Positions 19,654-30,204 are shown, counted from the stretch's first letter. The stretch is 64,000 bases of DNA from Rhodopseudomonas pseudopalustris (GCF_900110435.1 NZ_FODT01000006.1:1-64000); one strand, 5' to 3'. Notes: generated by a model not told the origin, from the letters alone. A program made the numbers and translations.

Positions 19654-19675
19654 GTCTGCAAACCATCTGACAGAT

Positions 19676-19705
19676 CGTCATGGCCGGCTTGTCCCCGCCA
19701 TGACG
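19676..19705. terminator. Hairpin between convergent genes
   Basis: A perfect nine-base stem (CGTCATGGC with GCCATGACG) and a 12-base loop lie between the 3' ends of the secreted-protein gene and the reductase gene. It could end transcripts from both sides, but no T-run follows; it may also be a piece of a dispersed repeat. Confidence 0.5.
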
Positions 19706-19751
19706 ATTGAGAGACAGCATCCGAATCGCGAGCGCCGACCCTGGCGGCGGC

Positions 19752-20915
19752 TCAATTCCGCCGGAACGGCAGTTTCCAGCCTTCGAGCTTGCGCAGGCCG
19801 GATTCGCGGCGCTCCAGCCACCAGCCATATTGCTTAGGCCAGTCGGCGAACGTCTCCTTCTCTTCGGTGAGTTCGAGCTGGGCGTGCAGCGTCCAGTTCG
19901 GATCGAACAACGCCTCGCGGCCGATCGCGACCAGATCGGCCTGGCCCCGCTCGACGATCGACTCCGCCTGGTCCGGATGCAGGATCAGGCCGACCGCGAT
20001 GGTCGGAATCTCGGCCTCCTTGCGAATGGTCTCGGCGAACGGAACCTGGAAGCCGTAGCCGCGCGGGATCCCCGCCGCGGTGGCGGAGCCGAGCAGCCCG
20101 CCCGACGAACAATCGATCAGATCGACGCCGCGCGCCTTGGCTTCCCGCGCGAACACCACCGAGTCGGCGAGTTCGATGCCGCCGTCGACGCCGTCGACCG
20201 ACGAGATCCGCACCGCCAACGGCAGCGTGTCGGGCCAGACCGCACGGACGGTCTCGATCACCTGCAGCGGAAACCGCATCCGACCGGTACGATTGCCGCC
20301 GTAAGCGTCGGTTCGTTTGTTGGACAAGGGCGACAGGAACGAGTGCAGCAGATAGCCGTGGGCGCAATGCACCTCGAGCATCTCGAACCCGGCCTCGACC
20401 GCGCGCAGCGTCGCGGCGCGCCACGCATCGAGCAATTCGCCAAATTCGTCTTCCGACAATTCCTGCGGAGTCAGCCAGCCTTCCTCCATCGGAATCGGGC
20501 TCGGGGCGACGATCGGCCAAGGCAGATCGCCACGCGTCTGATCCTCCGGAGTGAGCGCGGCGTTGCCGTACCATGGCCGCTGCATACTGGCCTTGCGGCC
20601 GGCATGGGCGAGCTGGATCGCCGGCACCGCGCCATTGTCGCGCAGGAAGGCGGCGATCCGCTCCAGCGGCTTGATCTGGCCGTCGTGCCAGAGCCCAACG
20701 TCGCCATGGGTGATGCGGCCGTTCGCGGTTACCGCGGTCGCTTCCACCATCACGATGCCGGCGCCGCCCTGCGCGAACTTGCCGAGATGGACGAGGTGCC
20801 AGTCGTTGACCACGCCATCGACCGCCGAATACTGGCACATCGGCGAGATCAGGACGCGGTTCCTGGCGGTGATGCCGCGCAAGGTGATCGGGCGGAACAA
20901 CGGCGGCTGCGACAT
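19752..20915 (-). CDS. NADH:flavin oxidoreductase, old yellow enzyme family (YqjM/XenA type)
   Basis: A 387-residue FMN enzyme. It shows the YqjM-class Cys in ISPMCQYSA near the N-terminus, the substrate-binding His pair in VHCAHGYLLHSFLSP, and GGNRTGRMRFP. Such enzymes use NAD(P)H to reduce the C=C bond of unsaturated aldehydes, ketones or nitro compounds, often in detoxification. The ATG at 20915 is preceded by GGAG at six bases, which decides the start over one four codons upstream. It is transcribed away from the aromatic-degradation genes. Confidence 0.92.
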   Translation of the reverse strand: MSQPPLFRPITLRGITARNRVLISPMCQYSAVDGVVNDWHLVHLGKFAQGGAGIVMVEATAVTANGRITHGDVGLWHDGQIKPLERIAAFLRDNGAVPAIQLAHAGRKASMQRPWYGNAALTPEDQTRGDLPWPIVAPSPIPMEEGWLTPQELSEDEFGELLDAWRAATLRAVEAGFEMLEVHCAHGYLLHSFLSPLSNKRTDAYGGNRTGRMRFPLQVIETVRAVWPDTLPLAVRISSVDGVDGGIELADSVVFAREAKARGVDLIDCSSGGLLGSATAAGIPRGYGFQVPFAETIRKEAEIPTIAVGLILHPDQAESIVERGQADLVAIGREALFDPNWTLHAQLELTEEKETFADWPKQYGWWLERRESGLRKLEGWKLPFRRN

Positions 20916-21101
20916 CGGACACTCCACAACTTCGAGCGATTGACCGGTATAGCCGTATCAGGGTCTGCACTGCGGCGGCGGCAGCGTCAATCCGGGCGCT
21001 TCGCCGCGGCTGGAGGCCCGTCGAACATGCTGGTTCGGCGCCGCGTCGCCAATGGCTTGCCGTGACTGTGACATCCGGCGCTTTTGGACTATCGTCGAAG
21101 G

Positions 21102-22100
21102 ATGATCTCAATCCGCCGACGACGCTTTGTCCGTCTGGCCGCCACGGTGGCCGCACTCGCGCTCCTGACCGCGCCGCAGCCGGTCGTTCGCGCCGCCGCC
21201 GAGGGTCTGTATCCGACCCGCCCGGTGCGCATCGTCGTGCCGTTTGCCGCCGGCGGCGTCGCCGACATCACGGCTCGGCTGGTCGCCGACCGGCTCGGCG
21301 TCAAGCTCGGCAGCCGCTTCTTCGTCGAGAACCAGCCCGGCGCCGGCGGTATCGTCGCGGCGCGCAGCGTGATCCAGGCGCCGCCCGATGGCTACACCTT
21401 GGCGCTGCTGTCGAACGGCACTGCGATCAGCGTCTCGCTGTTCAAGAAACTGCCGTTCGATCCGGTCAAGGAGTTCACGCCGATCTCGACGCTCGGCTTC
21501 TTCGACTTCCTGTTCGTTGTTCGCGCCGACGCGCCGTTCAAGACGATGGACGATTTCATCAAGGCGGCGAAGCAGAGTCCCGGCCGCTTCAATGTCGGCA
21601 CCATCAATCTCGGCAGCACGCAGAATCTCGCGGCGGGTGTGTTCAGGACTGCGGCGGGCATCGATTTCGTCGTCATTCCGCATCGCGGCGCGCCGGACCT
21701 GCAAATCTCGCTGCTGCAGGGCAATCTCGATCTGGCGATCGACAGCTATTCGGCGCTGAAGGGCAACCTCGCCGACGGAAAGATCCGCGCGCTGGCGGCG
21801 TCGGGGCCGCTGCGCTCGAAGATCACGCCGGACGTCCCGACGCTGCGCGAGGACGGGCTGGAAGTGAGCATCGAATCCTGGAACGCGCTGTTTGCGCCGG
21901 CCGGCACGCCGCCGGCGGTGATCAGCACGCTGAACAGCGCGCTACAGGACATCCTCGCCGATCCGGCGCTGAAGAAGCAACTGCTCGAACTCGGCGTCGA
22001 GGTGCGCGGCGGCACGCCGGACCAGCTCGCCGCGCGGCTGCGCTCGGATATCGAAAAATGGCAGGCCGTGATCGAGGCATCCGGGATCGAGAAACAATAG
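21102..22100 (+). CDS. Bug/TctC-family tripartite tricarboxylate transporter binding protein
   Basis: A 332-residue periplasmic binding protein. An Arg-rich signal peptide (about 1-30) precedes a domain with YPTRPVRIVVPFAAGG, VENQPGAGG and APPDGYTLAL, all typical of Bug proteins. These bind carboxylates or aromatics for TctAB-type permeases, but no permease gene is near. It lies 24 bases ahead of the LysR gene and upstream of the lig genes, so it may bind an aromatic acid feeding that pathway (inference). The start is uncertain: ATG 21102 has a purine-rich site only about one base away, and a TTG at 21084 is the alternative. Confidence 0.88.
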   Translation: MISIRRRRFVRLAATVAALALLTAPQPVVRAAAEGLYPTRPVRIVVPFAAGGVADITARLVADRLGVKLGSRFFVENQPGAGGIVAARSVIQAPPDGYTLALLSNGTAISVSLFKKLPFDPVKEFTPISTLGFFDFLFVVRADAPFKTMDDFIKAAKQSPGRFNVGTINLGSTQNLAAGVFRTAAGIDFVVIPHRGAPDLQISLLQGNLDLAIDSYSALKGNLADGKIRALAASGPLRSKITPDVPTLREDGLEVSIESWNALFAPAGTPPAVISTLNSALQDILADPALKKQLLELGVEVRGGTPDQLAARLRSDIEKWQAVIEASGIEKQ

Positions 22101-22124
22101 TGGCCCGTCCGGGCAAGGCGACCG

Positions 22125-23027
22125 ATGAATCTCAAGCAGCTCGAATATTTCATGCGGGTGGCCGAACTCGGCTCGTTCAGCAAGGCGGCGTCGATACTGG
22201 ACATCGCGCAGCCCGCGCTGAGCCGCCAGGTGCGCGGGCTGGAGACCGAGCTCCAGCAGCAATTATTCCTGCGCAACGGCCGCGGCGTGGCGCTGACCGA
22301 AGCAGGACGCCGGCTGTTCGACCACAGCGTCGGCATCATGCAGATGGTGGCCCATGCGCGCGAGGATCTCGGCGCCAGCCGCGACGCGCCGATCGGCCGG
22401 GTCACGATCGGGCTGCCGCCCTCGATCGGACGCCAGCTCACGCTGCCCTTGATCGACCGTTTCAAGCGCGAACTGCCGGCGGCGCGGCTGGCGATCGTCG
22501 AAGGCCTGTCGTCGCACATCGTCGAATGGGTCACCACCGGCCGCGCCGATGTCGGCCTCGTCTATAATCCGGAGGCGCTATCCGGCATCGAGATCACGCC
22601 GCTGCTGCAGGAGCCGCTCGGCCTCGTCAGCCGCGCGCCGAAGGGCAAGCGCGGGAAAGCGGCGGGAACGCTGCCGTTGAAGGAGCTTTCGAACTATCCG
22701 CTGATCGTGCCCGAGCGCGTCCATGCGATGCGCCGGCTGCTCGAGACCCAGGCGGCGCTCGCCGGCGTCAAGCTCGATATCGCCTGGGAGGTCTCGAGCG
22801 TGCCCTCGATCATCGAGCTGGTCTGCGCCGGCTACGGCCATGCGGTGCTGACCCCGAGCGGCGTCGCGGCCTCGCCGCGCGCGGCCGAGCTGAGCGTGCG
22901 CAAGCTGATCGATCCGGCGGCGACCAGCGCGCTGTGTCTCGCAGTGTCCGCAACAAGACGGCCGACGCCGCTCGCGCAATATGCCATGCGGCTGCTCAGC
23001 GAACTGGCCCGCGGCCTGCCGAACTAA
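22125..23027 (+). CDS. LysR-family transcriptional regulator (probable lig regulator)
   Basis: A 300-residue LysR regulator with an N-terminal winged helix-turn-helix (residues ~1-60, with FSKAASILDIAQPALSRQVR) and an effector domain (about 90-295). It sits between the Bug gene and ligU, all in the same direction, so it most likely senses protocatechuate or a pathway intermediate and activates the downstream genes, like LigR of sphingomonads. That role is inferred from position. The 146-base gap to ligU should hold the promoter; I found no clear T-N11-A palindrome by eye. Confidence 0.9.
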   Translation: MNLKQLEYFMRVAELGSFSKAASILDIAQPALSRQVRGLETELQQQLFLRNGRGVALTEAGRRLFDHSVGIMQMVAHAREDLGASRDAPIGRVTIGLPPSIGRQLTLPLIDRFKRELPAARLAIVEGLSSHIVEWVTTGRADVGLVYNPEALSGIEITPLLQEPLGLVSRAPKGKRGKAAGTLPLKELSNYPLIVPERVHAMRRLLETQAALAGVKLDIAWEVSSVPSIIELVCAGYGHAVLTPSGVAASPRAAELSVRKLIDPAATSALCLAVSATRRPTPLAQYAMRLLSELARGLPN

Positions 23028-23173
23028 CCCGGCACGACGAGCAGGCCGTGCCGGAGCGGCATGACGTCACGCGATCGCCATGCCGTAAGCCGATATCTGT
23101 TATTGAGACGCGACGGTGGCGTCGCCTCGATGCCGCCGCCACAATGGATGCAACAATCCCGGGAAGGAAACGG

Positions 23174-24292
23174 ATGCAAACCGCGATCCCCTGCCTGTTC
23201 ATGCGCGGCGGCACTTCGCGCGGCCCGTTTTTCAACGCAGCCGATCTGCCGGGCGACATCGCCACCCGCGACAAGGTGCTGCTCGCAGTGATGGGCTCGC
23301 CCGACCGCCGCCAGATCGACGGGCTCGGCGGCGCGCATCCCCTGACCAGCAAAGTCGGCATCGTCTCGAAGGGATCGAGGCCGGGCGTCGATCTCGATTT
23401 CCTGTTCGCGCAGCTGCAGCCCGACAAGGACAGCGTCGACACCACGCCGAACTGCGGCAACATGCTCGCCGCGGTGGCGCCGTTCGCCCTCGAAACCGGA
23501 CTGGTGAAGCCGCAGGGCGACGCCACGACGCTGCGCGTGCTGACGCTCAACACCGACATGCAATGCGACATCACCGTGCAGACGCCGGGCGGCCACGTCG
23601 CCTATGAGGGCGACGCGCGGATCGACGGCGCGCCGGGCACGTCGGCGCCGATCAAGATCAACTTCCTCGACACCGCGGGCTCGGTCGCGCCCTCGTTGCT
23701 GCCGACCGGCCATGTCCGCGACGTCATCGACGGCGTCGAAGTGACCTGCATCGACAACGGAATGCCGCTGGTGATGTTCAAGGCCGAGGCGGTCGGCCGC
23801 ACCGGCTATGAGGATGTCGCGCAGCTCAACGCCGACACTGAGCTGAAGGCGCGGCTGGAACGACTGCGGATCGCCTGCGGCCACGCGATGCAGCTCGGCG
23901 ACGTCACCGCAAAGAACTATCCGAAAATGACGCTGATCGCGCCGCCGCGCGCCGGCGGCAGCATCGCGACCCGCAGCTTCATCCCGCATGTCTGCCACGA
24001 CGCGATCGGCGTGCTCGCCGCCGTCACCGTCGCTACCGCCTGCGTGTTGAAAGGCTCGGTGACGCAGGGCATCGCGCAGCCCCCGGGCGGCACCATCAAG
24101 CAGATCTCGGTCGAACATCCGACCGGCGAATTCTCGGTCGAGATCGAGGTCGATCCGGCCAATCCGCAGAACGTCACCCGCGCCGCCTTGCTGCGCACGG
24201 CGCGCCTGTTGATGCGCGGCGAAGCGATGGTGCCGTCCTCGGTGTGGCGCGGCAAGCAAACAACCGCCCCGGCGCAGCGCCGCGCGGGCTAG
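23174..24292 (+). CDS. ligU: 4-oxalomesaconate isomerase/tautomerase (PrpF family)
   Basis: A 372-residue PrpF-family protein with two diaminopimelate-epimerase-like halves. The signature MRGGTSRGPFF is at the N-terminus and TTPNCGNMLAAVAPFA around residue 95. GalD of Pseudomonas and LigU of Sphingobium are the described relatives; they isomerise 4-oxalomesaconate. Here it would prepare the product of LigI for hydration by LigJ. AAGGA lies about six bases before the ATG at 23174; the frame is open upstream without homology. It starts the catabolic gene run, nine bases ahead of ligJ. Confidence 0.88.
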   Translation: MQTAIPCLFMRGGTSRGPFFNAADLPGDIATRDKVLLAVMGSPDRRQIDGLGGAHPLTSKVGIVSKGSRPGVDLDFLFAQLQPDKDSVDTTPNCGNMLAAVAPFALETGLVKPQGDATTLRVLTLNTDMQCDITVQTPGGHVAYEGDARIDGAPGTSAPIKINFLDTAGSVAPSLLPTGHVRDVIDGVEVTCIDNGMPLVMFKAEAVGRTGYEDVAQLNADTELKARLERLRIACGHAMQLGDVTAKNYPKMTLIAPPRAGGSIATRSFIPHVCHDAIGVLAAVTVATACVLKGSVTQGIAQPPGGTIKQISVEHPTGEFSVEIEVDPANPQNVTRAALLRTARLLMRGEAMVPSSVWRGKQTTAPAQRRAG

Positions 24293-24301
24293 GGACACGT
24301 C

Positions 24302-25330
24302 ATGATCATCGATATTCACGGCCACTACACCACCGCGCCGAAGGCGCTGGAAGACTGGCGTAACCGCCAGATCGCCGGCATCAAGGACCCCTCCGCGAGG
24401 CCGAAGGCCTCGGAGCTGAAGATCAGCGACGACGAGCTGCGCGCCTCGATCATCGACAACCAGCTCAAGAAGATGCAGGAGCGCGGCAGCGACCTCACGG
24501 TGTTCTCGCCGCGCGCCTCGTTCATGGCGCACCACATCGGCGACTTCAACGTGTCGTCGACCTGGGCGGCGATCTGCAACGAGCTGTGCGCCCGCGTCGC
24601 CGCGCTGTTCCCGGACCATTTCATCGGCGCGGCGATGCTGCCGCAGTCGCCGGGCGTCGATCCGAAAACCTGCATTCCCGAGCTGGAGAAGTGCATCAAG
24701 GATTACGGCTTCGTCGCCATCAATCTCAATCCCGATCCGTCCGGCGGGCACTGGACTTCGCCGCCGCTGACGGATCGGCAGTGGTACCCGATCTACGAGA
24801 AAATGGTCGAGCTGGAGATTCCCGCGATGATCCATGTCTCGACCAGCTGCAACGCCTGCTTCCACACCACCGGCGCACATTATCTCAACGCCGACACCAC
24901 CGCCTTCATGCAGTGCCTGACCGGCGACCTGTTCAGGGATTTCCCGACGCTGAAATTCGTGATCCCGCACGGCGGCGGCGCGGTGCCGTATCATTGGGGC
25001 CGGTTTCGCGGATTGGCGCAGGAGCTGAAGAAGCCGCTGCTGACGGATCACCTGCTCAACAATATCTTCTTCGACACCTGCGTGTACCACCAGCCCGGCA
25101 TCGACCTGCTGACCAAGGTGATTCCGGTCGACAACGTGCTGTTCGCCTCGGAGATGATCGGCGCGGTGCGCGGCGTCGATCCGGAGACCGGGTTCTATTA
25201 CGACGACACCAAGCGCTATATCGAAGCCTCGACCCAGCTGACGCCGGCCGAGAAGCAACAGATCTACGAGAGCAATGCGCGGCGGGTGTATCCACGGATG
25301 GATGCGGCGCTGAAGGCCAAAGGCAAGTGA
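24302..25330 (+). CDS. ligJ: 4-oxalomesaconate hydratase
   Basis: A 342-residue amidohydrolase-superfamily protein of the LigJ type. It begins with the metal-binding IDIHGHY, has [11 protein letters not shown] and [10 protein letters not shown] in the barrel core, and [17 protein letters not shown] with further ligands. LigJ adds water to the isomerised 4-oxalomesaconate to give 4-carboxy-4-hydroxy-2-oxoadipate. The assignment is supported strongly by the neighbours: ligU directly before and ligK 14 bases after. Confidence 0.93.
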   Translation: MIIDIHGHYTTAPKALEDWRNRQIAGIKDPSARPKASELKISDDELRASIIDNQLKKMQERGSDLTVFSPRASFMAHHIGDFNVSSTWAAICNELCARVAALFPDHFIGAAMLPQSPGVDPKTCIPELEKCIKDYGFVAINLNPDPSGGHWTSPPLTDRQWYPIYEKMVELEIPAMIHVSTSCNACFHTTGAHYLNADTTAFMQCLTGDLFRDFPTLKFVIPHGGGAVPYHWGRFRGLAQELKKPLLTDHLLNNIFFDTCVYHQPGIDLLTKVIPVDNVLFASEMIGAVRGVDPETGFYYDDTKRYIEASTQLTPAEKQQIYESNARRVYPRMDAALKAKGK

Positions 25331-25344
25331 CAGGGGCAGGTAAC

Positions 25345-26040
25345 ATGACCGCGCGCATCAACGACCTCGGCATCGTCAAGCGCAACATCACCCGCGCCGA
25401 CAAGGCGGCGGTTTCGATACTGTCGCGGTTCGGCGTCGCCACCGTGCACGAGGCGATGGGTCGCGTCGGACTGATGCAGCCCTATATGCGGCCGATCTAT
25501 ACCGGCGCGCGCGCCTGCGGCACCGCGGTCACCGTGCTGCTGCAGCCCGGCGACAACTGGATGATGCATGTCGCAGCCGAGCAGATCCAGCCGGGCGATA
25601 TCGTGGTCGCGGCCTGCACGACCGAGACCACCGACGGCTTCTTCGGCGATCTGCTGGCCACCAGTTTTCGCGCCCGCGGCGCCAAAGGCCTGATCATCGA
25701 CGGCGGGGTGCGCGACGTCCGCGATCTCACCGAAATGCAGTTTCCGGTGTTCGCCAAGGCGATCCACGCCAAGGGCACGGTGAAGGCGACGCTCGGCTCG
25801 GTGAATATTCCGGTGGTGTGCGCCGGCGCGCATGTGGTGCCCGGCGACGTGGTGATCGCCGACGACGACGGCGTGGTGGTGGTGCCGGCCGCGGTCGCGC
25901 AAGCCGTCGCAGACGCCGCCACGGCGCGCGAGGCCAACGAGGCCGAGAAGCGCGAGAAGCTCGCGAGCGGGGTGCTCGGCCTCGACATGTACAAGATGCG
26001 CGAGCCGCTGGAACGAGCCGGACTGAAGTACATCGACTGA
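25345..26040 (+). CDS. ligK: 4-carboxy-4-hydroxy-2-oxoadipate aldolase (HMG aldolase family)
   Basis: A 231-residue class II HMG/CHA aldolase of the RraA fold. The family's GxxxxD-x20-R-D signature is seen as [20 protein letters not shown] followed by VRD. It splits 4-carboxy-4-hydroxy-2-oxoadipate into pyruvate and oxaloacetate, the last step of the protocatechuate 4,5-cleavage route; family members may also cleave 4-hydroxy-4-methyl-2-oxoglutarate. A GGGGCAGG site precedes the ATG. The stop overlaps the start of the broken dehydrogenase gene by one base. Confidence 0.93.
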   Translation: MTARINDLGIVKRNITRADKAAVSILSRFGVATVHEAMGRVGLMQPYMRPIYTGARACGTAVTVLLQPGDNWMMHVAAEQIQPGDIVVAACTTETTDGFFGDLLATSFRARGAKGLIIDGGVRDVRDLTEMQFPVFAKAIHAKGTVKATLGSVNIPVVCAGAHVVPGDVVIADDDGVVVVPAAVAQAVADAATAREANEAEKREKLASGVLGLDMYKMREPLERAGLKYID

Positions 26041-26252
26041 TGAGCAGCGATCCAACAAAGTGGCGAATCGGGCTTGTCGGCTATGGCGAGGTCGGCAAGA
26101 TTCTCGCCGAGGATCTTCGCGCGCAAGGCCTCGGCGTCGCGGCCTACGATCTCAAGCTCGGCGATGAAGGTTTGTTCGGGCCGCGCGGCGCGCGGGCTTC
26201 GCCCGCAGTCCCGACTGGCGTGTCGAGGCAGACCGGATTCTGGCGAAGGTGA
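26040..26252 (+). pseudogene. Truncated NAD(P)-dependent dehydrogenase (6PGDH/hydroxyisobutyrate DH-like)
   Basis: The first ~50 residues form a clear Rossmann start, GLVGYGEVGKILAEDLRAQG, of the 6-phosphogluconate/3-hydroxyisobutyrate dehydrogenase family. After YDLKLGDEGLFG the frame enters unrelated sequence and stops at codon 71; the family is usually about 300 residues. The ATG overlaps the ligK stop, so it was once translationally coupled within the lig operon. The missing ~700 bases appear deleted, and a palindromic repeat now occupies the gap before ligI. Its lost role in the pathway is unknown. Confidence 0.8.
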
Positions 26253-26290
26253 AGGACGGTTCGAAGAGTTAGAGGCCGCTGCGCTGGTGG

Positions 26291-26408
26291 CTTCCCCTCC
26301 CCCTTGCGGGGAGGGTCGGCCGAGCGAAGCGGAGGCCGGGGTGGGGTCCGCGAGTCGCAGTGCTCGGGGCCCCCCACCCCCGACCCCTCCCCGCAAGGGG
26401 GAGGGGAG
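26291..26408. repeat. Dispersed palindromic repeat, family B, copy in the lig operon
   Basis: Two C/G-rich hairpins (CCTCCCCCTTGCGGGGAGG and CCCCTCCCCGCAAGGGGGAG) flank a centre with GGTCGGCCGAGCGAAGCGG and GGGGTGGGG. The same plan is found inside polA at 62235-62361. It lies between the truncated dehydrogenase and ligI, with its right end about 20 bases from the ligI start. Confidence 0.85.
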
Positions 26409-26427
26409 AAGAAAGAGATCGCTGAGC

Positions 26428-27345
26428 ATGCAATTCGAAAAGACGCCCGGCTGGCTCGACTGGTATCAAGGCCCCTCGAAGCCACGCTTCAAGGCGCCGG
26501 CGGGCGCCGTCGATGCGCATTGCCATGTGTTCGGGCCGGGCGCGGAGTTTCCGTTCGCGCCGGAGCGCAAATACACGCCGTGCGACGCCTCCAAACGGCA
26601 GCTCACCGCGTTGCGCGACCATCTCGGCTTCGCCCGTAACGTCGTGGTGCAGGCGACCTGCCACGGCGCCGACAACAGCGCGATGATCGACGCGCTGGTG
26701 AGTTCCGGCGGCCGCGCCCGTGGCGTCGCCACGGTGAAGCGCAGCGTCAGCGACGCCGAGTTGCAGGCGATGCACGATTCCGGGGTGCGCGGCGTGCGCT
26801 TCAATTTCGTCAAGCGGCTGGTCGACTTCACGCCGAAAGACGAGCTGGTCGAGATCGCGGAGCGCATCAAACAGCTCGGCTGGCATGTCGTGATCTATTT
26901 CGAAGCGGTCGACCTGCCGGAACTATGGGACTTTTTCACCGCGCTGCCGACCACCGTGGTGGTCGATCACATGGGGCGGCCGGATGTCACCGAGCCGGTC
27001 GACGGCGAGGAGTTCGAACTGTTCGTCAGATTGATGCGCGAGCACGGCAATGTCTGGTCCAAGGTCAGCTGCCCGGAGCGGCTGTCGGTGAGCGGGCCGC
27101 CGGCGCTGCACGGCGAGCAGCGGGCCTATCGCGACGTCGTGCCGTTCGCCCGCCGCATCGTCGAGAGTTTCCCCGATCGCGTACTGTGGGGAACCGACTG
27201 GCCGCACCCGAACCTGAAGGACCATATGCCCGACGACGGCCTGCTGGTCGACTTCATCCCGCAGATCGCGCCCACCGCGGAGCTGCAACGCAAATTGCTG
27301 GTCGACAACCCGATGCGGCTCTACTGGCCGGAGGAACAGAGCTGA
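26428..27345 (+). CDS. ligI: 2-pyrone-4,6-dicarboxylate hydrolase
   Basis: A 305-residue amidohydrolase-superfamily lactonase. It shows the N-terminal VDAHCHVFGPG, VVVDHMGRPD and RVLWGTDWPHPN, the expected LigI metal/active-site blocks. LigI opens the lactone 2-pyrone-4,6-dicarboxylate (made by LigC) to 4-oxalomesaconate. The frame extends upstream through the family B repeat, but homology starts at the ATG at 26428. Only a weak purine-rich stretch (GAAAGAG) precedes it, so its translation signal may have been changed by the repeat or deletion. Confidence 0.93.
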   Translation: MQFEKTPGWLDWYQGPSKPRFKAPAGAVDAHCHVFGPGAEFPFAPERKYTPCDASKRQLTALRDHLGFARNVVVQATCHGADNSAMIDALVSSGGRARGVATVKRSVSDAELQAMHDSGVRGVRFNFVKRLVDFTPKDELVEIAERIKQLGWHVVIYFEAVDLPELWDFFTALPTTVVVDHMGRPDVTEPVDGEEFELFVRLMREHGNVWSKVSCPERLSVSGPPALHGEQRAYRDVVPFARRIVESFPDRVLWGTDWPHPNLKDHMPDDGLLVDFIPQIAPTAELQRKLLVDNPMRLYWPEEQS

Positions 27346-28650
<1,305 letters not shown>

Positions 28651-28651
28651 T

Positions 28652-29611
28652 ATGGCCAAAGCGATCAAGGTCGCGCTCGCGGGTGCGGGCGCGTTCGGTA
28701 TCAAACATCTCGACGGCATCAAGAACATCGACGGCGTCGAGGTGGTGTCGCTGATCGGGCGACGACTCGAGCCGACGAAGGAAATCGCCCGCAAATACGG
28801 CATCGGCCACGTCTCGACCGAGCTCGCCGATGCGCTGGCGCTCAAGCAGATCGACGCGGTCATCCTGTGCACGCCGACCCAGATGCACGCCGATCAGGGC
28901 ATCGCCTGCCTGAACGCCGGCAAACATGTCCAGATCGAGATTCCACTCGCGGATTCATTGAAGGACGCGCAGGCTGTGGTCGACCTGCAGAACAAGACGG
29001 GGCTGGTGGCGATGGCCGGCCATACCCGCCGCTTCAACCCGAGCCATCAATACGTCCACAAGAAGATCGCGGCCGGCGAGCTGAACATCCAGCAGATGGA
29101 CGTACAAACCTATTTCTTCCGCCGCACCAACACGAATGCACTCGGCCAGCCGCGGAGCTGGACCGACCATCTGCTGTGGCACCACGCCGCCCACACCGTA
29201 GACCTGTTCGCGTATCAGACAGGCTCGAAGATTGTTCAGGCCAACGCGGTGCAGGGCCCGATCAACCCGGCGCTCGGCATCGCCATGGATATGTCGATCC
29301 AGCTCAAGACCGAGAGCGGCGCGATCTGCACGCTGTCGCTGTCGTTCAACAATGACGGGCCGCTCGGCACTTTCTTCCGCTACATCGGCGACACCGGCAC
29401 CTACATCGCCCGCTACGACGATCTGGTGAACGGCAAGGAGGAGAAGATCGACGTCTCCAAAGTCGATGTCTCGATGAACGGCATCGAGCTGCAGGACCGC
29501 GAGTTCTTCGCCGCGATCCGCGAAGGTCGCGAGCCGAACGCCAGCGTCGCTCAGGTGCTGCCGTGCTACCAGGTGCTGCACGACCTCGACCGGCAGCTTT
29601 CGAAGGGCTGA
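28652..29611 (+). CDS. ligC: 4-carboxy-2-hydroxymuconate-6-semialdehyde dehydrogenase
   Basis: A 319-residue Gfo/Idh/MocA-family oxidoreductase. An N-terminal Rossmann fold (VALAGAGAFGIKHLDG) and the family's EIPLADSL segment precede the substrate domain with HTRRFNPSHQYVHKKI and HLLWHHAAHTVDLF. LigC oxidises the LigAB product, in its hemiacetal form, to 2-pyrone-4,6-dicarboxylate with NADP. It is the last gene of the lig run; a hairpin follows at 29636. Confidence 0.95.
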   Translation: MAKAIKVALAGAGAFGIKHLDGIKNIDGVEVVSLIGRRLEPTKEIARKYGIGHVSTELADALALKQIDAVILCTPTQMHADQGIACLNAGKHVQIEIPLADSLKDAQAVVDLQNKTGLVAMAGHTRRFNPSHQYVHKKIAAGELNIQQMDVQTYFFRRTNTNALGQPRSWTDHLLWHHAAHTVDLFAYQTGSKIVQANAVQGPINPALGIAMDMSIQLKTESGAICTLSLSFNNDGPLGTFFRYIGDTGTYIARYDDLVNGKEEKIDVSKVDVSMNGIELQDREFFAAIREGREPNASVAQVLPCYQVLHDLDRQLSKG

Positions 29612-29635
29612 ACGCCGAACGTCGGCTCAGTGAAT

Positions 29636-29664
29636 CCGTCATGCTCGACAGAACGGCATGACGG
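29636..29664 (+). terminator. Hairpin after ligC
   Basis: CCGTCATGC pairs perfectly with GCATGACGG across an 11-base loop, 25 bases after the ligC stop. It is the likely end of the lig transcript, although no clear T-run follows. Confidence 0.55.
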
Positions 29665-29708
29665 CGGTGTGACCAGGATCACGATCGCCGACCTTGTATT
29701 TCAGCTAT

Positions 29709-29734
29709 GGAACCTTACGTTCCTGGTGAGAGTT
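29709..29734 (+). promoter_or_regulatory. Possible EcfG-type general stress promoter
   Basis: GGAAC (29709-29713) is followed after 17 bases by AGTT (29731-29734), close to the GGAAC-N17-CGTT pattern of EcfG, the general-stress sigma factor of alphaproteobacteria. It lies about 50 bases ahead of the next start codon. GGAAC also forms an inverted repeat with GTTCC five bases on, which is a competing explanation. Confidence 0.4.
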
Positions 29735-29781
29735 CTCACACGTAGGCCGTGCGCGGCCACCTGTCAGGCGGAGGTTTTCCG

Positions 29782-30204
29782 ATGTTGAAACGTAAGATTC
29801 TGCGATCGACCGGTGCCCGAGCCATCATCATCGCGACGATCGCCGCCCTGGCGCTGCCCGCGATCGAGCCAACGGCGGCCGTCGCCGCACCGAAGCCGCA
29901 GGCCGCGGCGCCGGGCGCCTCCACCCATCACGACGTCACCGATTTCAGCGCGGCGCGTAAGCGACGCGCGGTGCGGCGCGGCGGCGGCGGTGGCAACGCC
30001 GCAGCGGCGGCCGCTTTTGCCGGCATCATCGGCACCGTCGGCGCGATCGCGGCCAGTCAGGCTCGCCGCGACTATTATTACGGCCATCATTATGGGCCAC
30101 GTCCGTACGGCTATTATGGCGGCGGCCCGGGCTATATCGGCGGGCATCCCGGCTATGGCTACGGCGGCGGCTATGGCTACGGCGGAGGCTACTACGGATA
30201 CTGA
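29782..30204 (+). CDS. Secreted or membrane-anchored Gly/Tyr-rich protein
   Basis: A 140-residue protein of unknown function. A signal/anchor segment (about residues 11-37) is followed by an Arg-rich patch (AARKRRAVRRGGGGGN), a hydrophobic Ala/Gly helix (about 78-96) and a tail of Gly-Tyr repeats with His. Such small Gly/Tyr-rich envelope proteins are common in this group. GGAGG seven bases before the ATG at 29782 decides the start. A stress-type promoter may precede it. Confidence 0.75.
   Translation: MLKRKILRSTGARAIIIATIAALALPAIEPTAAVAAPKPQAAAPGASTHHDVTDFSAARKRRAVRRGGGGGNAAAAAAFAGIIGTVGAIAASQARRDYYYGHHYGPRPYGYYGGGPGYIGGHPGYGYGGGYGYGGGYYGY

Noticed and set aside
23028-23173. A LysR operator ahead of ligU
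   Set aside because: No convincing T-N11-A dyad seen by eye.
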